From: an uncultured Oscillospiraceae bacterium
GTDB taxonomy: Bacteria > Bacillota > Clostridia > Oscillospirales > Oscillospiraceae
Direction: 5' to 3'
DNA: 64,000 bases
Assembly: GCA_910588635.1 (NCBI GenBank)
Contig: CAJUPW010000001.1
Location: forward strand, 148,836-212,835
The position numbers and the translations under genes were made by a program. The notes under the pieces are model-generated. The model was not told the DNA's origin and did no database searches. It saw nothing but the letters and a program-made list of their open reading frames with translations. This document shows positions 7,324 through 15,227 of this stretch, one piece after another; the stretch's first letter is position 1; every line of letters starts with the position of its first letter.

Positions 7324-8865
7324 TTGGCTGATGTTATTTTGGAAATGAAGTCCATCACCAAGGAATTTCCCGGCGTCAAGGCCCTGGATAATGTAAATCT
7401 GAGGGTGGAAGCCGGGGAAATCCACGCTTTGATCGGCGAAAACGGCGCCGGAAAATCCACACTGATGAACGTGCTGTCGGGCACCTACCCCATCGGCAGC
7501 TACACCGGCGAAATTTACTACGAGGGCAGGCTGTGCCAATTCAAGACCCAGAAGGACAGCGAGGCCCAGGGCATCGTCATCATCCACCAGGAGCTGGCCC
7601 TGATCCCCCTGCTGTCCATCGGGGAGAATATGTTCCTGGGCAATGAAATCAAAAATTCCATGGGGTACATCGACTGGGACAAGACCTTCAGCGAGGCCGA
7701 GCGCCACATGCGCCAGGTGGGGCTGAACGAGTCGGCCCAGACCCTTGTTAAGGATATCGGCACCGGCAAGCAGCAGCTGGTGGAGATCGCCAAGGCCTTT
7801 TCCAAAAAGGTGAAGCTGCTCATTTTGGACGAGCCCACCTCCTCCCTCAACGACGAGGACGCCAAGATGCTGCTGGACCTGCTGATCGAATTCAAGAAGG
7901 AGGGGCTCACCTCCATCATCATCACCCACAAGCTCAACGAGATCATCTACTGCGCCGACAAGGCCACCATCATCCGGGACGGCACCTGTATCGAGACCCT
8001 GGTCAAGGGTGTGGACGAGTTCAGCGAGGACCGGATTATCAAGGGCATGGTGGGCCGGTCCATGGAGGACCGCTACCCTGTCCGGGAGCACAACGTGCAG
8101 GACGAGGTCAACCTGGAGGTGAAAAACTGGACGGTGCACCACCCCCTGTACCCCGAACGGGTGGTGGACGACAACATTTCCTTCCACATCAAGAGGGGAG
8201 AGGTGGTAGGCTTCTCCGGCCTGCAGGGCGCCGGGCGCACCGAGCTGGCCATGTCTATCTTCGGCCGCAGCTACGGCACCGGCATCTCCGGCAAGCTGTA
8301 CATCGGCGGGCAGAAGGTGAATCTGCGCTCCCCTCAGGACGCCATCCGCCATAAGCTGGCCTACGTCACCGAGGACCGAAAGACCAACGGTCTGATCCTG
8401 GGCGAGTCCATCCGCTTCAACACCACCCTGGCCCGGCTGGACAAGGTGTGCAGAGGCAGCGTCATCGACCGGGACAAGGAGACCCAGGCGGCCGAACAGA
8501 TGACAAAGGACATGGGCACCAAGACCCCCACCATCGAGCAGAACATAGGCAACCTGTCCGGCGGCAACCAGCAGAAGGCCCTACTGGGCAAGTGGATGTT
8601 CACCGAGCCGGACATCCTCATCATGGATGAGCCCACCCGGGGCATCGACGTGGGCGCGAAATATGAAATTTACTGCCTCATCAACCAAATGGTGGCCCAG
8701 GGCAAGTCGGTCATGATGATCTCCTCCGAGCTGCCCGAGCTGCTGGGCATGTGCGACCGTATCTACGTGATGAACGAGGGCCGCCTGCTGGCCGAGGTGG
8801 ACGCGGCGGACGCCACCCAGGAGAGCATCATGGGCTACATCATCCGCGACACCGCCAAGGCGTAA
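7324..8865 (+). CDS. Sugar ABC transporter ATP-binding protein (XylG/GguA-like)
   Basis: 513 residues with two tandem ABC domains, as in all monosaccharide importers of the MglA/XylG/RbsA group. The first domain has Walker A GENGAGKST and Walker B LLILDEPTSSL. In the second, Walker A is degenerate (GLQGAGRTE), with signature LSGGNQQK and Walker B ILIMDEPTRGIDVG. The start is TTG 7324 with GGAGG eight bases upstream; no ATG is better placed. It energises import of the sugar bound by the preceding lipoprotein and pairs with the permease 16 bases downstream. Confidence 0.93.
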   Translation: MADVILEMKSITKEFPGVKALDNVNLRVEAGEIHALIGENGAGKSTLMNVLSGTYPIGSYTGEIYYEGRLCQFKTQKDSEAQGIVIIHQELALIPLLSIGENMFLGNEIKNSMGYIDWDKTFSEAERHMRQVGLNESAQTLVKDIGTGKQQLVEIAKAFSKKVKLLILDEPTSSLNDEDAKMLLDLLIEFKKEGLTSIIITHKLNEIIYCADKATIIRDGTCIETLVKGVDEFSEDRIIKGMVGRSMEDRYPVREHNVQDEVNLEVKNWTVHHPLYPERVVDDNISFHIKRGEVVGFSGLQGAGRTELAMSIFGRSYGTGISGKLYIGGQKVNLRSPQDAIRHKLAYVTEDRKTNGLILGESIRFNTTLARLDKVCRGSVIDRDKETQAAEQMTKDMGTKTPTIEQNIGNLSGGNQQKALLGKWMFTEPDILIMDEPTRGIDVGAKYEIYCLINQMVAQGKSVMMISSELPELLGMCDRIYVMNEGRLLAEVDAADATQESIMGYIIRDTAKA

Positions 8866-8881
8866 TAGGGAGGGTACGACA

Positions 8882-10063
8882 ATGACTGAAACAAAACAAG
8901 CGTTTAACCTGGTAAAATTTTTGACCAAATACGCCATGGTAATTGCTCTGGTGGTGGTCTTTATCCTGTTTTCCGTGCTGACTGACGGGCGCCTGCTCCA
9001 GCCCCAGAACATGACCAACCTGATGCTGCAAAACGGCTACGTGCTGGTCATGGCCTGCGGCATGCTGCTGTGTATCCTCACCGGCGGCAACATCGACCTG
9101 TCTGTGGGCTCCGTGGTCTGCGTGGTGGGCGGCATCGCCGCCGTCCTGGTAACCAATATGCACATGTCCGCCATCCCCGTCATCCTGCTGTGCCTGGTGG
9201 TGGGCCTGCTGGTGGGCGTATGGCAGGGCTACTGGATCGGCTATGTCCGCATCCCTCCCTTCATCACCACCCTGGGCGGCATGTTCATCTTCCGCGGCAT
9301 CGGCCGCCTGGTTCTGGACAGCAAGACCGTGGCCATCCAGGACCCCACCTTCCTGAACATCTTTACCGCCTATATTAAAATTCCCGGCCTGGACGACGGG
9401 AAAGTGAAGCTCTCCCCCATCATCGTGGGCGTGGCCGCCGCGGCCTGGATCATCCTCAGCACCGTGAAGAACCGCGCCGACCGGGCCAAGAAGGGCTACC
9501 GCCAGAACAGCGCCTTGGGCGACTTCGTCAAGGCCGGCCTTATCGCCGCCCTGGTCCTCTGGTACTGCTGGCAGCTCAGCCAGTACCGGGGCATTTCCGT
9601 CATGCTGGTGTGGGTGCTGGCCATCTGCCTGATCTATAACTTCATCACCTCTAAGACCGCTTTCGGCCGCTACTTCTACGCCGTGGGCGGCAACGAGAAG
9701 GCCACCAAGCTCTCCGGCATCAACACCGACAAGATCTACTTCATCGCCTACGCCAACATGGGCCTGCTGGCCGGCCTGTGCGGCCTGCTGTGCGCCGCCC
9801 GCGTGGGCAGCGTCAACGGCTCCACCGGCACCTCCTTCGAGATGGACGCCATCGGCTCCTGCTTCATCGGCGGCGCCTCCGCCTACGGCGGCAGCGGCAC
9901 CGTGGGCGGCGTGGTCATCGGCGCTCTGCTGCTGGGCGTCATCAACATGGGCATGTCCATCATGGGCCTGGGCGACGCTTACCAGTACGTCATCAAGGGC
10001 GGCGTGCTGCTGCTGGCCGTCATTTTCGACGTGGTCACCAGCCGCAAGTCCGGAGCCAAATAA
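8882..10063 (+). CDS. Sugar ABC transporter permease (XylH/GguB-like)
   Basis: 393-residue integral membrane protein of the branched/monosaccharide permease family, with roughly ten hydrophobic segments. Diagnostic stretches are GGNIDLSVGSVV, PPFITTLGGMFIFRGI, GRYFYAVGGNEKA and the C-terminal GGAS-rich AYGGSGTVGGVVIGALLLGVI. A longer loop with a charged patch (VKNRADRAKKGYRQNS) in the middle is typical of the XylH subgroup. GGAGGGTACGACA precedes ATG 8882. It forms the channel for the pentose-type transporter encoded with the two genes upstream. Confidence 0.92.
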   Translation: MTETKQAFNLVKFLTKYAMVIALVVVFILFSVLTDGRLLQPQNMTNLMLQNGYVLVMACGMLLCILTGGNIDLSVGSVVCVVGGIAAVLVTNMHMSAIPVILLCLVVGLLVGVWQGYWIGYVRIPPFITTLGGMFIFRGIGRLVLDSKTVAIQDPTFLNIFTAYIKIPGLDDGKVKLSPIIVGVAAAAWIILSTVKNRADRAKKGYRQNSALGDFVKAGLIAALVLWYCWQLSQYRGISVMLVWVLAICLIYNFITSKTAFGRYFYAVGGNEKATKLSGINTDKIYFIAYANMGLLAGLCGLLCAARVGSVNGSTGTSFEMDAIGSCFIGGASAYGGSGTVGGVVIGALLLGVINMGMSIMGLGDAYQYVIKGGVLLLAVIFDVVTSRKSGAK

Positions 10064-10074
10064 GAGGTAGGGCC

Positions 10075-11553
10075 ATGTTATATATTGGAATCGACCTGGG
10101 CACCTCCGCTGTCAAGCTGCTGCTGATGGACGGCGAAGGAACCATTCAAAACATCGTATCCAGGGACTACCCTCTGGAGTTCCCCCAGCCCGGCTGGAGC
10201 CAGCAGAATCCCGAGGACTGGAAAAAGGCCGTACTGGAGGGCGTTCCGGAGCTGCTTCGCGGTTTCGACGCCTCCCAGGTGGCGGGCATCGGGGGCGGCG
10301 GTCAGATGCATGGGCTGGTGGTGCTGGACAAGGACGACAACGTCATCCGCCCCGCCATCCTGTGGAACGACGGCCGCACCGCCAAGCAGGTGGACTACCT
10401 CAACAACGCGGTGGGCAAAGAGAAGCTGTCCGGCCTCACCGCCAACATCGCCTTTGCCGGTTTCACCGCCCCCAAAATTTTGTGGATGCGGGAGAACGAG
10501 CCCGATCTCTTCGCCAGGATTGCCAGGATCATGCTCCCCAAGGACTACATCAATTACATCCTCACCGGCGTCCACTGCACCGACTTCTCCGACGCCAGCG
10601 GCATGCTGCTGCTGGACGTGGAGCACAAGCGCTGGTCAAAAGAGATGCTGGACATCTGCGGCATTACCGAGGCTCAGATGCCCAAGCTGCTTGAGAGCTA
10701 TGAGAAGGTGGGCACGCTCAGGCCCGAGATCGCCAAGGAGCTGGGCCTGTCGGAGAACGTGATCGTCTGCGCCGGGGCGGGAGACAACGCCGCGGCCGCC
10801 GTGGGCACCGGAACGGTAGGAGAGGGGGCCTGCAACATCTCTCTGGGCACCTCGGGCACCGTATTCATCTCCAGCGAGAAATTCGGGGTGGACCCGAACA
10901 ACGCCCTCCACGCCTTCGCCCACGCCGACGGGCACTACCACCTCATGGGCTGTATGCTCTCCGCCGCCAGCTGCAACCGGTGGCTGATGGAGGATATCTT
11001 CCAAACCTCTGACTACGCCGGGGAGCAGACGGACATCACCCCCGATAAGCTGGGCAGCAACCACGTATACTTCCTGCCTTACCTCATGGGGGAGCGCTCC
11101 CCCATCAACGACACCGACGCCCGGGGCACCTTCACTGGCCTGACCATGGACACCAGCCGGTCCGACCTGACCCAGGCGGTGCTGGAGGGGGTAGCTTTCG
11201 CCATCCGGGACAGCTTCGAGGTGGCCAAGGCCCTGGGCATTCCCATCCAGCGCAGCAAAATCTGCGGCGGCGGCGCCAGGAGCCCCCTTTGGAAAACCAT
11301 CATGGCAAACGTGCTGAACATCCAGCTGGAGGTTCCCGAGTCGGAACAGGGTCCGGGCATGGGGGGCGCCATGCTGGCCATGGTGGCCTGCGGCCTGTAC
11401 CCCACCGTGGCCAACGCCTGCGCCAAGCTGACGCGCACCGCCGAGACCATCTCCCCTGACCCGGAGCTGGCCGCCCGGTATGAGGCCCGCTACCAGCAGT
11501 TCCGGAAGATATACCCCGCCATGCGGGAGCTGTTCGCCCAACTGAACCGATGA
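10075..11553 (+). CDS. xylB: Xylulokinase-type FGGY carbohydrate kinase
   Basis: 492 residues. FGGY kinase with N-terminal phosphate-binding YIGIDLGTSAVK, the xylulokinase-like GGGGQMHGLVVLD, catalytic-domain motif CAGAGDNAAAAVG, and C-terminal SKICGGGARSPLW. It phosphorylates a ketopentose, most likely D-xylulose, to feed the pentose phosphate pathway. ATG 10075 sits 12 bases after the permease stop with AGAGGTAGGG upstream; the open frame extends further upstream but inside the permease gene. No XylA-type isomerase follows, so the substrate ketose is presumably made by the fucose-isomerase-like enzyme at 13175 or by the DUF4867 protein (inference). Confidence 0.9.
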   Translation: MLYIGIDLGTSAVKLLLMDGEGTIQNIVSRDYPLEFPQPGWSQQNPEDWKKAVLEGVPELLRGFDASQVAGIGGGGQMHGLVVLDKDDNVIRPAILWNDGRTAKQVDYLNNAVGKEKLSGLTANIAFAGFTAPKILWMRENEPDLFARIARIMLPKDYINYILTGVHCTDFSDASGMLLLDVEHKRWSKEMLDICGITEAQMPKLLESYEKVGTLRPEIAKELGLSENVIVCAGAGDNAAAAVGTGTVGEGACNISLGTSGTVFISSEKFGVDPNNALHAFAHADGHYHLMGCMLSAASCNRWLMEDIFQTSDYAGEQTDITPDKLGSNHVYFLPYLMGERSPINDTDARGTFTGLTMDTSRSDLTQAVLEGVAFAIRDSFEVAKALGIPIQRSKICGGGARSPLWKTIMANVLNIQLEVPESEQGPGMGGAMLAMVACGLYPTVANACAKLTRTAETISPDPELAARYEARYQQFRKIYPAMRELFAQLNR

Positions 11554-11849
11554 GCCCTATGGAGAAAAAGCGCTATCATGTGGTCCGAAAGAACCGGGCG
11601 GACACAAGAGGACTGCTGCGCGGCCTTGTGTCGGCCTACCTGCTCTATTTGGGCTGGAAGCTGATCTCCGGCGCCGGCCGCGACCCCGCCTTCCCCCCCG
11701 CTCTGGGCTGCCTGGCCGGCGGACTCTTCGCCGCGGCCGCCCTGGCTTTCGGGTTCTATGCCTGGAGGCAGTACCTGTCCGACCGGAAAGCGGCGCGGCT
11801 CACCCCCGAGGAGGAGGCCGAGCTGCGCCGGGAACAGGAGGCGCCATGA
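11550..11849 (+). CDS. Small membrane protein of unknown function
   Basis: 99 residues with two hydrophobic helices (about 25-41 and 52-73), a basic N-terminus and a strongly acidic C-terminal tail (PEEEAELRREQE). It starts with ATGA overlap to xylB and ends with ATGA overlap to the next gene, so it is translationally coupled on both sides. An ATG nine bases later is an alternative start. I recognise no family. Its position in a metabolic operon next to a YczE-type protein suggests a membrane accessory role, but nothing in the sequence shows one. Confidence 0.75.
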   Translation: MSPMEKKRYHVVRKNRADTRGLLRGLVSAYLLYLGWKLISGAGRDPAFPPALGCLAGGLFAAAALAFGFYAWRQYLSDRKAARLTPEEEAELRREQEAP

Positions 11850-12508
11850 GACAGACACGCTGGCCCGAGCAGGCCGTCCGGGTAGCCCTGCTGCTGGCCG
11901 GGCTGGCCGTCGCCCACCTGGGGGTCACCCTGTTTTTGGAGTCCGATCTGGGCTCCGACCCCTTCAACGTGCTGGTCCAGGGGCTGTACCGGGCGCTGCC
12001 CTGGCCCGGGTGGATGACCCACGGCCGGGTCCACCTGCTGGTCTGCCTGCTCATCGTGCTGGTGCTGCTGGCCGCCGCCCGGAACTACGTCCGCATCGGG
12101 ACCTTGCTGTGCATGGCCCTGGGCGGTCCCATCATCGACCTGTGGACCGTCCCTCTGGCCCCCCTGTTCCCCGACGCGCTGGCCTTGCCCTGGCGGCTGC
12201 TGACCCTGGTGACCGGGTGCGTCATCCTGGCCTTCGGCATGACGGTGGTCATTCGCTCTGAGGCGGGCACCGGCCCCAACGATTTGGTGGCGGTGGTACT
12301 CAGCGACAGGACAGGAAAGCCCTTTGGCCCTGTCCGGGTGGCGGTGGACGTTCTCTTTGCCCTGTCCGGCTGGCTGCTGGGGGGCGTGGCGGGACTGGGC
12401 ACCCTGGTGTGCGCCGCCCTGGTGGGTCCTTGCGCCCAGGTTTTTCTCCCTCTCAGCGGAAGGCTGTGCGATTTCTGCCTGAACAAAATAAGAGGTGACA
12501 TGCCATGA
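11846..12508 (+). CDS. YczE/YitT-type integral membrane protein
   Basis: 220 residues with five or six hydrophobic segments. The motif LESDLGSDPFNVLVQGL near the N-terminus, echoed by RSEAGTGPNDLVAVVLS in the second half, is the repeated signature of the YczE/YyaS/YitT membrane family, whose function is unknown. It is coupled by four-base ATGA overlaps to both neighbours. A role in sugar or sugar-acid movement is possible from context only. The C-terminus (CDFCLNKIRGD) is cytosolic and basic. Confidence 0.8.
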   Translation: MRQTRWPEQAVRVALLLAGLAVAHLGVTLFLESDLGSDPFNVLVQGLYRALPWPGWMTHGRVHLLVCLLIVLVLLAAARNYVRIGTLLCMALGGPIIDLWTVPLAPLFPDALALPWRLLTLVTGCVILAFGMTVVIRSEAGTGPNDLVAVVLSDRTGKPFGPVRVAVDVLFALSGWLLGGVAGLGTLVCAALVGPCAQVFLPLSGRLCDFCLNKIRGDMP

Positions 12509-13140
12509 AAATCCATTCCATCCATGACCCCGAGTTCATCCCCTACGGCAAGGTCCTCACCGGCTACGACGTGACCTGTCTGGTGAACGCCATGAACACC
12601 ATCCCGCTGCCCGAGACGGGAGTGGCCTACGAGCCTGGCATCCCCGTACTGGAGGCCACCTGCCTCTACGGCCAGCTCCAGAACAACGCCTACGGCGGGA
12701 TGCCTGTCCAGGTGGGCATGTGCTGGGGCCGGAACACCAGGCTCAACTGTCTGGAGTACCACCGGGACAGCGAGGTGAACGTGGGGTCCGGCGACTTTAT
12801 CCTCCTGCTGGCCAGACAGGACGAGATTGCGGACGGCGTGCTGGACACCGCCAGGGTGAAGGCCTTTCGGGTCCCCGCCAGGGTTCCGGTGGAGGTCTAC
12901 GCCACCACGCTGCACTACGCCCCCTGTCATGTGAACGAGAAAGAGGGCTTCCGGGTGGCGGTGGTCCTGCCCCGGGGCACCAATACCGGCATCCCCGGCG
13001 CCGCGCCCCTGAATGAGGAGGACAAGTGGCTCACCGCCCGGAACAAGTGGCTGCTGGCCCACCCGGAAAGCTCCGAAGCGGCCCAGGGAGCCCACATCGG
13101 CCTGAAGGGCGTGAATCTTGACATTTCCGGCGAAATTTGA
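12505..13140 (+). CDS. DUF4867 family cupin-like protein
   Basis: 211 residues that I match to DUF4867, a family of cupin-like proteins usually found beside sugar isomerases and kinases. Candidate metal ligands are spread through the middle: His/Glu in LEYHRDSEVN, Glu in VEVYATTLHYAPCH, and the two His there. This resembles the metal site of cupin lyxose isomerases or uronate isomerases, but that comparison is inference. ATG overlaps the preceding stop (ATGA). With xylB upstream and a FucI-like isomerase downstream, it probably interconverts or epimerises the imported sugar. Confidence 0.75.
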   Translation: MKIHSIHDPEFIPYGKVLTGYDVTCLVNAMNTIPLPETGVAYEPGIPVLEATCLYGQLQNNAYGGMPVQVGMCWGRNTRLNCLEYHRDSEVNVGSGDFILLLARQDEIADGVLDTARVKAFRVPARVPVEVYATTLHYAPCHVNEKEGFRVAVVLPRGTNTGIPGAAPLNEEDKWLTARNKWLLAHPESSEAAQGAHIGLKGVNLDISGEI

Positions 13141-13174
13141 GAAAATAAAATGAACAAAACAAGGAGGAATCTTT

Positions 13175-14662
13175 ATGCTGACTAATATCCCCCAGGTGAA
13201 GCTGGGCATCATCGCCGTCTCACGGGACTGCTTCATCATTGATCTGTCTGAGCGCCGCCGCTCCGCCATCGTAGACGCCTGCGCCAAAAACGGCCTGGAG
13301 CTCCATGAATGCAAGACCACCGTGGAGAATGAGAAAGACATGCTCAAGGCCGTGGACGAGGTCAAGGCCGCCGGCTGCAACGCTCTGGTGGTCTTCCTGG
13401 GCAATTTCGGCCCCGAGACCCCCGAGACCCTCATCGCCAAAAATTTCGACGGTCCCTGCATGTATGTGGCCGCCGCCGAGGGGGACGGCGACCTCATCAA
13501 CGGCCGGGGCGACGCCTACTGCGGCATGCTCAACTGCTCCTACAACCTGGGGATGCGCCACCTCAAGGCCTTCATCCCCGAGTACCCCGTAGGCACCGCC
13601 CAGGACATCGCCAAAATGATCGGCGAGTTTAAGCCCATCGCCTGCGCCCTCATCGGCCTGAGCCAGCTGAAGATCATCACCTTCGGCCCCAGGCCCCAGG
13701 ACTTCTTCGCCTGCAACGCCCCCATCAAGGGTCTGTACGAAATCGGCGTGGAGATCGAGGAGAACTCCGAGCTGGACCTGCTGGTGGCCTACAAAGCCCA
13801 CTCGGGCGACCCCCGCATCCCCGAGGTGTGCGCCGATATGGCCAGGGAGATGGGCGAAGGCTGCTACTACCCCGAGATGAACGAGCGCATGGCTCAGCTG
13901 GAGCTCACCCTTCTGGACTGGGCCGAGGAGCACAAGGGCGCCCGGCAGTACGTGGCCTTCGCCGACAAGTGCTGGCCCGCTTTCCCCGAGGCCTTCGGCT
14001 TTGAGCCTTGCTACGTCAACTCCCGCCTGGTGAGCCGCGGCATCCCCGTATCCTGTGAGGTGGACATCTACGGCGCTCTGTCCGAGTACATCGGCATGTG
14101 CGTCTCGGGCGACACCGTCACCTTGCTGGATATCAACAACTCCGTCCCCGCCTCCCTCTATGAGGAGGACATCAAGGGCAAATATGACTACACCCTCACC
14201 GACACCTTCATGGGCTTCCACTGCGGCAACACCCCGTCCTGCAAGCTGTGCGCCGACCGGGCGGTGAAGTACCAGCTCATCCAGCACCGGCTTCTGGAGC
14301 CCAAGGACTCCGAGCCCGACTTCACCCGGGGCACCCTGGAGGGCGACATCGCCCCCAGCGACATCACCTTCTACCGGCTCCAGTGCGACAGCGAGGGCGT
14401 TCTCCGGGCCTATATCGCCCAGGGCGAGGTGCTGCCGGTGAAAACCCGCTCCTTCGGCGGCATCGGCGTGTTCGCCATTCCGGAGATGGGCCGGTTCTAC
14501 CGCCATGTGCTCATCCAGAAGCGGTATCCCCACCACGGGGCGGTGGCCTTCGGCCACTACGGCAAGGCCCTGTTCGAGGTATTCAAGATGCTGGGCATTC
14601 AGGATATCGCCTACAACCAGCCCAAGGCTCTGCCCTATCCCACCGAGAATCCCTTCGCCTGA
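13175..14662 (+). CDS. L-fucose/L-arabinose isomerase family protein
   Basis: 495 residues, strong AGGAGG Shine-Dalgarno. It shares the three-domain FucI/AraA architecture: an N-terminal Rossmann-like part (VKLGIIAVSRDCFIIDL, ALVVFLGNFGPETPE), then a metal-binding C-terminal half. Likely metal ligands by analogy with FucI are Glu in SCEVDIYGAL, Asp in TLLDINNSV and His in MGFHCGNTPSCKLC (inferred from motif position). The family converts aldoses to ketoses, and here it most likely makes the ketopentose used by XylB. It is clearly different from canonical XylA. The Cys-rich CGNTPSCKLC is notable and could bind an extra metal. Confidence 0.82.
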   Translation: MLTNIPQVKLGIIAVSRDCFIIDLSERRRSAIVDACAKNGLELHECKTTVENEKDMLKAVDEVKAAGCNALVVFLGNFGPETPETLIAKNFDGPCMYVAAAEGDGDLINGRGDAYCGMLNCSYNLGMRHLKAFIPEYPVGTAQDIAKMIGEFKPIACALIGLSQLKIITFGPRPQDFFACNAPIKGLYEIGVEIEENSELDLLVAYKAHSGDPRIPEVCADMAREMGEGCYYPEMNERMAQLELTLLDWAEEHKGARQYVAFADKCWPAFPEAFGFEPCYVNSRLVSRGIPVSCEVDIYGALSEYIGMCVSGDTVTLLDINNSVPASLYEEDIKGKYDYTLTDTFMGFHCGNTPSCKLCADRAVKYQLIQHRLLEPKDSEPDFTRGTLEGDIAPSDITFYRLQCDSEGVLRAYIAQGEVLPVKTRSFGGIGVFAIPEMGRFYRHVLIQKRYPHHGAVAFGHYGKALFEVFKMLGIQDIAYNQPKALPYPTENPFA

Positions 14663-14665
14663 GCC

Positions 14666-15112
14666 GTGCTTGACAATCTTGAGGCGCTCTATGATGGATA
14701 TCTGAGCGAATTTCGCCATCTGGAGCAGGGCCGGAAGCCCCTGGAAGGGGCTTTCGGCCTGGGGAGCGGTCCCCGCAACTACCCCTGTCACGACAAATTC
14801 GCCCAGGACCTGGAGCGGCTGCTCCGGGACCTCGCCGCCCGGTCCCCCTCCTCAGAGGAGGTAAGCCAGGCGTTGAATTACATCTATTTCACCGCGCCCG
14901 CCCGATTTCAGGCCGGACCCGCCGTGGACTGGATGCTCTTGGCGGTCCACGGCTTCACCCTGGAGCTGATCGGGTTGCTGGACGCCGCCGAGGCCGCGCC
15001 GCTGTGCCGCGCCTACGGGAGCGTCTATCCCCGCCTCCGCCGTCTGCCCGTTCAAAACAAGCTGTTTGCCGCGCTGCAAAAGCGCGGCGGAACGGACCGC
15101 CGGAAAGCATGA
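14666..15112 (+). CDS. Hypothetical protein, last gene of the pentose operon
   Basis: 148 residues with a GTG start three bases after the isomerase stop; no other start is better. Mostly helical in appearance, with no signal peptide or membrane segment. I recognise no domain. Notable stretches are GSGPRNYPCHDKF and YIYFTAPARFQAGPAVDWMLLAVHG, the latter hydrophobic and helix-forming. Position immediately behind the isomerase and in front of the operon terminator implies co-expression; a regulatory or assembly role for the isomerase is possible but unproven. Confidence 0.65.
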   Translation: MLDNLEALYDGYLSEFRHLEQGRKPLEGAFGLGSGPRNYPCHDKFAQDLERLLRDLAARSPSSEEVSQALNYIYFTAPARFQAGPAVDWMLLAVHGFTLELIGLLDAAEAAPLCRAYGSVYPRLRRLPVQNKLFAALQKRGGTDRRKA

Positions 15113-15120
15113 TTTATGTG

Positions 15121-15158
15121 AAAACTCCCGCCCAGGTGGACGGGAGTTTCATTTTTTT
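15121..15158. terminator. Terminator at the end of the pentose operon
   Basis: 9-bp arms AAACTCCCG and CGGGAGTTT, 10-base loop, followed by CATTTTTTT. It lies directly after 15112. On the minus strand the stem is followed by GTTTTCAC, so it may also stop the mgl operon coming from the right. Confidence 0.85.
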
Positions 15159-15227
15159 GCCTGTCTGCGTTCTTTGCTTTCCCGGATAAAAGGGGCGGCG
15201 GCCCTGATTGCCGTCAGGCGCCGGGAA

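Noticed and set aside
5944..8352. 802-residue minus-strand open frame opposite the binding-protein and ATPase genes
   Set aside because: Antisense shadow of well-identified genes, repetitive Gly/Val/His composition, no domain.
13175..14662. Assignment as xylose isomerase XylA to complete the xylose pathway
   Set aside because: The sequence belongs to the FucI/AraA fold, without XylA motifs.
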